From: Micavibrio sp. UBA5703 | Lineage (GTDB): Bacteria; Pseudomonadota; Alphaproteobacteria; Micavibrionales; Micavibrionaceae | Assembly (NCBI GenBank): GCA_002420015.1 | Contig: DIHF01000036.1 | Coordinates: 40,202 to 59,271, forward strand | DNA: 19,070 bases | Reading direction: 5' to 3' | Notes under the pieces: generated by a model | Seen by the model: only the letters and a program-made list of their open reading frames with translations | The model's database searches: none | Told to the model about the DNA's origin: nothing | In this document: in pieces, positions 14,609 to 19,070 of the stretch | How positions within the stretch are numbered: the stretch's first letter is position 1 | How the letters are laid out: each line of letters begins with the position of its first letter | Made by a program: the position numbers and the translations under genes

Positions 14609-15886
14609 TCATTTTTTCAGCCAGCCGGGGATTTCCTCCCCGCGCAGGATGTCCTCATAGCTTTGCCGTTTGCGGATGATGTCGAATGTGTTGCCGTTTA
14701 CCATCACCTCGGCCAGCAAGGGACGCGAATTGTAATTCGATGCCATCGAAAATCCGTAAGCGCCCGCCGTGCGGATAACGGCGAGGTCGCCCTGTTTCAT
14801 CGCGGGCAGGGGACGCTGCGCGGCGAAAATATCGCTGCTTTCACAAATAGGCCCGACGACATCGTATTGTTTTGTCGCAGGGGCGCTCCGGTTTTGGGCG
14901 GGTTCAATACCGTGCCATGCGTCATATAAGGCCGGGCGCATCAGATCGTTCATCGCCGCATCGACAATTAAAAATGCGCGGTCCTGCGTTTCCTTGACGT
15001 AGAGAACTTCGGTCAGCAAAACCCCCGCGCCGCCGACAAGATAGCGCCCCGGCTCCATGATGATTTCGAGATCAAGCGGCATAATAATGTCACGCACCCA
15101 TTGCGCGTAGGCGTCGAGATCGAGAAGTTTTTCATCCCTGTAAACGATGGGAAACCCGCCGCCGATATCAAGGCGTGACACTGTGTGCCCAGCTTTGCGC
15201 AGGCCTTCAACCAGCGCCGGGATTTTCTCAAAAGCTTCCCTGAAAGACTCAACCGTAAAAACCTGCGAGCCGATATGCATCGACAGACCGAGGGCTTTAA
15301 CGTTCTTCATGGTTTTGGCGGCGGCGAAGGCTTTCTGGACGACTTCAACGCTCATGCCGAATTTGTCGCTTTTGCGACCGGTTGAAATTTTGTGGTGGCC
15401 GCCGCCGACAACATCGGGGTTGAGGCGGAAGACGACGTTCGCATTTTTGCCGATTTCAGAGGCTACGGCGGCGATCATTTCAAGTTCGGGAATGGATTCG
15501 ACGTTGAATTGATGAATCCCGGCTTTCAGGCAGGCGGCAATTTCCCGCTTTTGTTTTCCAACGCCCGTCGAGACGATCTTACCGGCATCGAACCCGGCTT
15601 TCAGGCCGCGCACAAGCTCGCCTTCCGAGACAATCTCAAGGCCGCAGCCCAGCGAACGCAGGAGCGAAAGGACGGCGATATTGCTGTTGGCTTTACAGGC
15701 GTAGCATAAAAGGGGCTGCTTTCCCGGCGGCATCGCCCTGGCCATGGCACCTGCCAGCCGTTCATATTGCTGGCGGATGACGGAGGCCGCATACACATAA
15801 CAGGGCGTTCCCGCCGCTTTGGCTATTTGCGGCAGGGGCACATCGTCGGCGTGCAGAATTCCATTTTTTTCGTTAAATCCGGTCAT
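14609..15886 (-). CDS. lysA: Diaminopimelate decarboxylase
   Basis: A 425-residue PLP enzyme that decarboxylates meso-diaminopimelate to L-lysine, the last step of lysine synthesis. The PLP lysine is K65 in CYACKANSN. HIGSQ (204-208), the phosphate-binding GGGFP (242-246), EPGRY (278-282) and CESSD with catalytic C348 are all present, as is the C-terminal AYGFSMASNYNSRPLLAEV strand. Length and order are normal for LysA. The start is the ATG at 15886; the upstream AAAGAAAA is a weak ribosome site. An LptM-like lipoprotein gene precedes it, the standard alphaproteobacterial order, but a CACAGAG inverted repeat separates the two by 175 bp, so they may not share one transcript. Confidence 0.96.
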   Translation of the reverse strand: MTGFNEKNGILHADDVPLPQIAKAAGTPCYVYAASVIRQQYERLAGAMARAMPPGKQPLLCYACKANSNIAVLSLLRSLGCGLEIVSEGELVRGLKAGFDAGKIVSTGVGKQKREIAACLKAGIHQFNVESIPELEMIAAVASEIGKNANVVFRLNPDVVGGGHHKISTGRKSDKFGMSVEVVQKAFAAAKTMKNVKALGLSMHIGSQVFTVESFREAFEKIPALVEGLRKAGHTVSRLDIGGGFPIVYRDEKLLDLDAYAQWVRDIIMPLDLEIIMEPGRYLVGGAGVLLTEVLYVKETQDRAFLIVDAAMNDLMRPALYDAWHGIEPAQNRSAPATKQYDVVGPICESSDIFAAQRPLPAMKQGDLAVIRTAGAYGFSMASNYNSRPLLAEVMVNGNTFDIIRKRQSYEDILRGEEIPGWLKK

Positions 15887-15924
15887 TGTATTTTCTTTAC
15901 TCTCTTAATTTCTGAATAAATTTT

Positions 15925-16012
15925 TTACCACAGAGATCACAGAGTTTTTATATGAATACTCTCTTGTATTTTCTCTGTGCCCTCAATCAATTCTCTGAGT
16001 TCTCTGTGGTAA
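15925..16012. repeat. Inverted repeat with CACAGAG core between lptM-like gene and lysA
   Basis: The left arm TTACCACAGAGATCACAGAG (15925-15944) and right arm CTCTGAGTTCTCTGTGGTAA (15993-16012) are complements over the outer 12 bp and most of the remainder. The left arm has two CACAGAG units exactly 9 bp apart (15929 and 15938), and an extra CTCTGTG lies inside at 15973. It is the same design as the CACAGCG element at 3258-3555. Confidence 0.8.
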
Positions 16013-16061
16013 GATTCTTTCCTTTTTATACATAGTCCAATTTAAATAATTAGTTTTAGTC

Positions 16062-16289
16062 CTAGTAGGTTGCAACGGGGCCGCTGCCGGGGGGCAGTGG
16101 CTCTATGTTTTCAATCGTTGTCGGCTTCAGAGGCGGGGGCGGATCGGTGCTTTCGGCGGGGTAGGTATGGGGAAAATCTGTCTTGGCCCCTTCCGGTGCG
16201 TCAAGGTTTTCAGGCTTGATGCCGCAGGCACCAAGACACAAACACAGGGTAAGGATCAGCGTTCTTTGTCTCATAGCTCTTTGTCTCAT
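16062..16289 (-). CDS. Small LptM-like lipoprotein
   Basis: A 75-residue lipoprotein with signal peptide and lipobox LGAC (cysteine 22), followed by GIKPENLDAPEGA and a Pro-rich tail. The opening CGIKP/CG(x)KG-like start and the place directly before lysA match LptM (YifL-like), which in E. coli helps disulfide maturation of the LPS transporter LptD; that role is carried over from the family, not shown here. Two start codons are possible, 16289 and 16274, because a 15-bp tandem duplication copied the ATG with its upstream bases; both give a usable signal peptide. In relatives argH lies just upstream; here it is absent. Confidence 0.75.
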   Translation of the reverse strand: MRQRAMRQRTLILTLCLCLGACGIKPENLDAPEGAKTDFPHTYPAESTDPPPPLKPTTIENIEPLPPGSGPVATY

Positions 16290-16301
16290 AGCTCTTTGTC
16301 T
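16272..16301 (-). repeat. 15-bp tandem duplication over the lipoprotein start codon
   Basis: The unit AGACAAAGAGCTATG (minus strand) occurs twice in perfect tandem (16301-16287 and 16286-16272), followed by nine matching bases of a third copy (16271-16263). Because 15 is a multiple of 3, it adds five residues (MRQRA) in frame and doubles the start codon. Confidence 0.9.
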
Positions 16302-16379
16302 TATCCTATGAATTTATAGCTATAGCCTTTAAAAAGAAACCTTTTATACTAAGTTGCCGCGAGAATCCGATACAGTGTT

Positions 16380-16474
16380 CGTCATTGCGAGCGACCAACG
16401 GGAGCGAAGCAATCCAGTAGTTTGGAGAAATTCTGGATTGCTTCGTCAGCCTTTCAGGCTTCCTCGCAATGACG
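16380..16474. repeat. 95-bp palindromic element with CGTCATTGCGAG ends
   Basis: Perfect 12-bp termini (16380-16391 and 16463-16474) and perfect 13-bp inner arms CGAAGCAATCCAG (16405-16417) and CTGGATTGCTTCG (16433-16445) can fold into one long hairpin, with a small side palindrome AGCCTTTCAGGCT (about 16449-16461). Elements with these ends are, as I recall, dispersed in Rickettsiales and other bacteria. It ends only 20 bp before the TlpA-like start codon, so it would lie in or next to the 5' leader. Confidence 0.85.
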
Positions 16475-16494
16475 GGTTTTGGTGCGTTACAATA

Positions 16495-17103
16495 ATGCAA
16501 ACAAAGTTTCAGAATGTTGTGATTATTGCCGGACTTACTGCTGTTGCAGTTGCCGTTCTGGCAGCGTTGTGGTTTTGGAATGATCGGTCTCGGACCATTC
16601 CGGAGCAGTCTGCCAGCTCATTTTCATATGTTATGGAGCCGTACCCGGAATTGCCGCCGTTGCCCCCGCTGAAGATTGCGGGGCCGGAAGGTAAAGAGCT
16701 TAATCTGGATGATTTCAGGGGGAGTTATGTCTTGCTCAATCTTTGGGCGACGTGGTGCGCGCCGTGCATAGAGGAATTGCCATCCCTCCAAAATCTGAAA
16801 GAGCATTACGAGGGGAAGGGGCTGGAGGTGCTGGCGGTGTCGGTGGACAGGGAGAAAGCCGTCGAAGACCTTTCAAATTTTCTTAAAATGCACGATTTGG
16901 GGCGTGTGGGGCCGGATCATGTCGCTCTGTACCATGATTTTCAGGATGACATTCAAAAGGCCATAGCTTTCAACGGGTTGCCGGTGACGTTTTTAATCGG
17001 GCCGGACGGGCGCATTCTTTACCAAGCCAAAAAGCCGCAGGAATGGGATAGTGAGGAAATAATAAAGTTTCTGGAATCTGTACAAAAGGCGAAAGCCTAT
17101 TGA
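16495..17103 (+). CDS. TlpA-like membrane-anchored thioredoxin-fold protein
   Basis: A 202-residue protein with a single N-terminal membrane anchor (about 8-27) and a periplasmic thioredoxin/redoxin domain. LLNLWATWCAPCIEELPSL holds the redox pair C88 and C91, VLAVSVDRE follows at about 112-120, and GLPVTFLIGPDG contains the cis-proline 163. TlpA-type proteins reduce periplasmic disulfides, classically for cytochrome oxidase assembly. The ATG at 16495 places the anchor at the N-terminus; the frame stays open upstream to 16354, but that part is the palindromic element. The ribosome site is poor. In relatives this gene is divergent from argH. The next gene begins 17 nt after its stop. Confidence 0.88.
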   Translation: MQTKFQNVVIIAGLTAVAVAVLAALWFWNDRSRTIPEQSASSFSYVMEPYPELPPLPPLKIAGPEGKELNLDDFRGSYVLLNLWATWCAPCIEELPSLQNLKEHYEGKGLEVLAVSVDREKAVEDLSNFLKMHDLGRVGPDHVALYHDFQDDIQKAIAFNGLPVTFLIGPDGRILYQAKKPQEWDSEEIIKFLESVQKAKAY

Positions 17104-17120
17104 TTTGTTAATGATTTTCG

Positions 17121-18455
17121 ATGGAAAATAAAGATATGCAAGAACGACCTTCCTCTTCTGCATCATCACACGAAAAAATAACCCAGGACCAGCTTGAAGC
17201 GCTGGTGCGCCTGCATAACCGCTTTATTGACGGGCGGCTGGGCGGGCGGAGGGCGGATCTCAGGAACGCCGATTTGTCGGGGCTTTCCCTGCGCGGGGAG
17301 AATCTGCGGCAGGCCAATTTCATGGGTTGCATCATGGTGGGCATGGATCTTTCCGGTGCAAACTTTCAGGAAGCTTCGCTTTATGCCTGCGACCTCAGCA
17401 ACGCCAATCTTTACCGTACCGTTTTCACAAGGGCGGACTTACGGGGGGCGAGAATTGTTAACGCCAACCTTATTGGCGCCAATCTGGAAGCCGCCGATCT
17501 GCGCGTCGGCGCGATATCCAACGGAACGAACTATGACAGCGGACAGATGGTGAATTTCCGGGGTGCGAACTTAAGCGGGGCGAGGCTTATGGGGGCGATG
17601 GCCTCGCGGGCTGATTTTTCCGACGCAATTCTGGTCGGGGCCAATATGTCCAAGGCCGATTTTGCCGGGGCGCAGCTTGAGGGCGCGGATTTGTCGGGTG
17701 CGGAAATCAACGGCGCGACGTTCAAGGGCGCTAATCTGAAGTCGGCGATCATGACGGGCGTTGATCTGAAGGAGCTGGAGGACAAGGGAATCGACCTGTC
17801 CGGCGCGGTTACGGACAAGAACGTGGGAACGTCGGTCAAGGATATGGGGCTGCCGCTTGCCCAGATGATCGACACGCACAAATCATGGGTCGAAAGCGCC
17901 GGCAAGGCCGGGAAGCAGCTTGACCTGAGTGGGATCGACCTGCGCGCCCTGCAATCGCTCAAGATGGAAAAGATGACGGCGATCAAGGGGGTCGGCGCAA
18001 AATTCTTCGGCATGAACCTTTACAAGATTGAATTGCAAAGCGCGGTTCTGGACGAAGCGGATTTCCGCAATTGCGACATGGAGGCTGCCGATTTGCGCGG
18101 CACAAGCTTCAAGCGCGCGAATTTCTCCCACGCCAAGCTCAGGAACGCCAATTGCGGTTCCTTGTTGTTCGGGGAGGGCAGCGGCACAAGACGCTTCAGC
18201 CCCACAAACTTTGAGAGCGCCAAGCTGCGCTATGCGGATTTGTCGGGTACGCAGATGAAGGGCGCATTGTTCAACGGCGCGGATTTATCCTATGCCAATT
18301 TTACCGGCGCGGATTTGCGCGATGCCGACTTCACAGGCGCAACGCTCAATATGACGGTGCTCGATAATTGTCAGACCGACGGCGCAAAATTCGACAAGGC
18401 CGACAAGCCCGTGTTTAAGTTTGCGGGCAAAGCGGGAGCCGAAGATCAGGGGTGA
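17121..18455 (+). CDS. Pentapeptide-repeat protein with two beta-helix blocks
   Basis: A 444-residue, apparently cytosolic protein without signal peptide. After a Ser-rich start and a helix (QDQLEALVRLHNRF, 22-35), A(D/N)LxX pentapeptides run from about residue 42 to 216 (ADLRNADLSGLSL, ANLIGANLEAADL, ADFAGAQLEGADLSGAEI). A helical linker follows (about 217-265, with MIDTHKSWVESAGKAGKQ leading into LDLSGIDLR). The second pentapeptide block spans about 265-430. Such repeats form a right-handed quadrilateral beta-helix; some members mimic DNA, but function cannot be read from repeats alone. The start is the ATG at 17121; the ATG at 17136 is an alternative with a better purine stretch upstream. 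It lies 17 bp after the TlpA-like gene and probably shares its transcript. Its stop overlaps the convergent next gene by 10 bp. Confidence 0.85.
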   Translation: MENKDMQERPSSSASSHEKITQDQLEALVRLHNRFIDGRLGGRRADLRNADLSGLSLRGENLRQANFMGCIMVGMDLSGANFQEASLYACDLSNANLYRTVFTRADLRGARIVNANLIGANLEAADLRVGAISNGTNYDSGQMVNFRGANLSGARLMGAMASRADFSDAILVGANMSKADFAGAQLEGADLSGAEINGATFKGANLKSAIMTGVDLKELEDKGIDLSGAVTDKNVGTSVKDMGLPLAQMIDTHKSWVESAGKAGKQLDLSGIDLRALQSLKMEKMTAIKGVGAKFFGMNLYKIELQSAVLDEADFRNCDMEAADLRGTSFKRANFSHAKLRNANCGSLLFGEGSGTRRFSPTNFESAKLRYADLSGTQMKGALFNGADLSYANFTGADLRDADFTGATLNMTVLDNCQTDGAKFDKADKPVFKFAGKAGAEDQG

Positions 18456-19030
18456 GGAGGTTCCGGCGCGGCTGAAGGCTGGCTTTCGGTCGCCGTGGCG
18501 AGAGGCTGTTCAGGCAGCTTGCGCGTAATGGTCGCGATGCCGTTTTTGAAAGTGATGCTCAGGCCCTTTTCTTTTGCCCAGTCGCGTAATTGGCGCGTTT
18601 TATAATCGACTCCCATGAGCAGTTCGGAAGCGGCTCTCACTACTTCCTCTCTTTGGAACGGCTCTTTAATTAACGTTACTTTCAGGAATCCTTCCAGATC
18701 CTTATAAAGGGCAGCAAAGTCCTTTTTGTTGAATCTTTCATTGGTTTGAGGGGCGACAATCAGAATAACGGGTATATCGCCGTGGCCTTTTTTCTTAAGG
18801 GCTTCGGGAAGTTCGGAGATCCCGGTCTTGCTGGTAAAATCCTCGTTTGCGACAATCAGGCCGACTTTGTAGAGGTCTGTATCTTCCAGCAACTCCTTGC
18901 GTGTTGCGATGCCTCTGCTTTTATAACCGCTATCGGCAAGAGGCTTTAGTGTTTCCAGCCAACTGTTGCGGACCGTTTCATTGGCGCGGATAACCAGAAT
19001 TTCCCTGTCTGTGGATACGGCATTATGCAT
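18446..19030 (-). CDS. Degenerate response-regulator receiver-like protein
   Basis: A 194-residue cytosolic protein with the strand/helix order of a receiver domain at about 10-140: ILVIRANE (strand 1), VGLIVANED (strand 3), IPVILIVAPQ (strand 4) and TLIKEPFQREEVVRAASELL (strand 5, helix 5). The phosphoacceptor aspartate position is occupied by N62, the acidic pair after strand 1 is missing, the strand-4 Ser/Thr is Ala, and the Lys-Pro pair is split as KEPF. It therefore should not accept phosphate in the usual way. The tail (about 157-194) has a short strand pair (ITFKNGIATITR) and an Ala/Pro-rich end. The start ATG at 19030 has a clear AGGGAG site 9 nt upstream. It overlaps the pentapeptide-repeat gene tail to tail by 10 bp. 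The receiver call rests on pattern only. Confidence 0.6.
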   Translation of the reverse strand: MHNAVSTDREILVIRANETVRNSWLETLKPLADSGYKSRGIATRKELLEDTDLYKVGLIVANEDFTSKTGISELPEALKKKGHGDIPVILIVAPQTNERFNKKDFAALYKDLEGFLKVTLIKEPFQREEVVRAASELLMGVDYKTRQLRDWAKEKGLSITFKNGIATITRKLPEQPLATATESQPSAAPEPPHP

Positions 19031-19070
19031 CTCAGTTACTCCCTGTTCTTAATTATTGCTGCATGTGCTA

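Noticed and set aside
16354..16494. Longer N-terminus of the TlpA-like protein
   Set aside because: Those 47 codons are the palindromic element; the membrane anchor should be near the N-terminus.

Overview
This 19 kb window is a compact, mostly housekeeping stretch of an alphaproteobacterial chromosome. The evidence is synteny and family membership: secA divergent from a SurA/PrsA-like isomerase; an ftsE-ftsX-YdcF-acyltransferase operon; a TIGR02302/DUF4175 membrane protein next to lysA and an LptM-like lipoprotein; an MJ0042 zinc-ribbon/DUF3426 protein; and an AroQ chorismate mutase with a degenerate prephenate-dehydratase half beside tyrA. I cannot name the genus. The loss pattern described below would suit a nutritionally dependent lineage, for example host-associated or predatory, but that is inference.

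Layout. 1-526 (-): 5' part of secA. 717-1781 (+): parvulin-type periplasmic isomerase with its own terminator, followed by a MutT-type Nudix hydrolase (1847-2323) and a methyltransferase-like protein (2468-3205). 3206-3655: a gene-free stretch built of nested palindromic repeats. 3656-4726 (-): metA, divergent from the chorismate mutase (4811-5734) and tyrA (5727-6650) pair. 6577-11183 (-): one five-gene run read leftwards: secreted helical-repeat protein, ftsE, ftsX, YdcF-like protein, and a PlsC-DUF2125 fusion. 11246-12127 (+): zinc-ribbon/DUF3426 protein whose tail runs antisense into the conserved end of the DUF4175 gene (11913-14480, -). 14609-16289 (-): lysA and an LptM-like lipoprotein. 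16495-18455 (+): a TlpA-like thioredoxin and a pentapeptide-repeat protein. 18446-19030 (-): a degenerate receiver-domain protein.

How the genes work together. Three biosynthetic activities are represented (MetA for methionine, chorismate mutase plus TyrA for tyrosine, LysA for lysine and peptidoglycan precursors). The rest is mostly envelope biology: Sec export, periplasmic folding, FtsEX division control, acyl-lipid synthesis, outer-membrane lipoprotein and thiol redox.

Most notable observations. (1) Three amino-acid genes that usually sit inside these blocks in alphaproteobacteria, argJ, hisC and argH, are each missing from their expected slot, and metA sits where metX-metW is often found. 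(2) A natural-looking fusion of a PlsC acyltransferase to DUF2125. (3) A 215-bp convergent overprint between the zinc-ribbon and DUF4175 genes, with a candidate frameshift site. (4) At least four families of palindromic intergenic repeats, one with a 9-bp-periodic CACAGAG/CACAGCG core, and one nested inside another. (5) An uncharacterised secreted repeat protein leading the ftsEX operon. No CRISPR array, transposase, prophage or defence system is visible.
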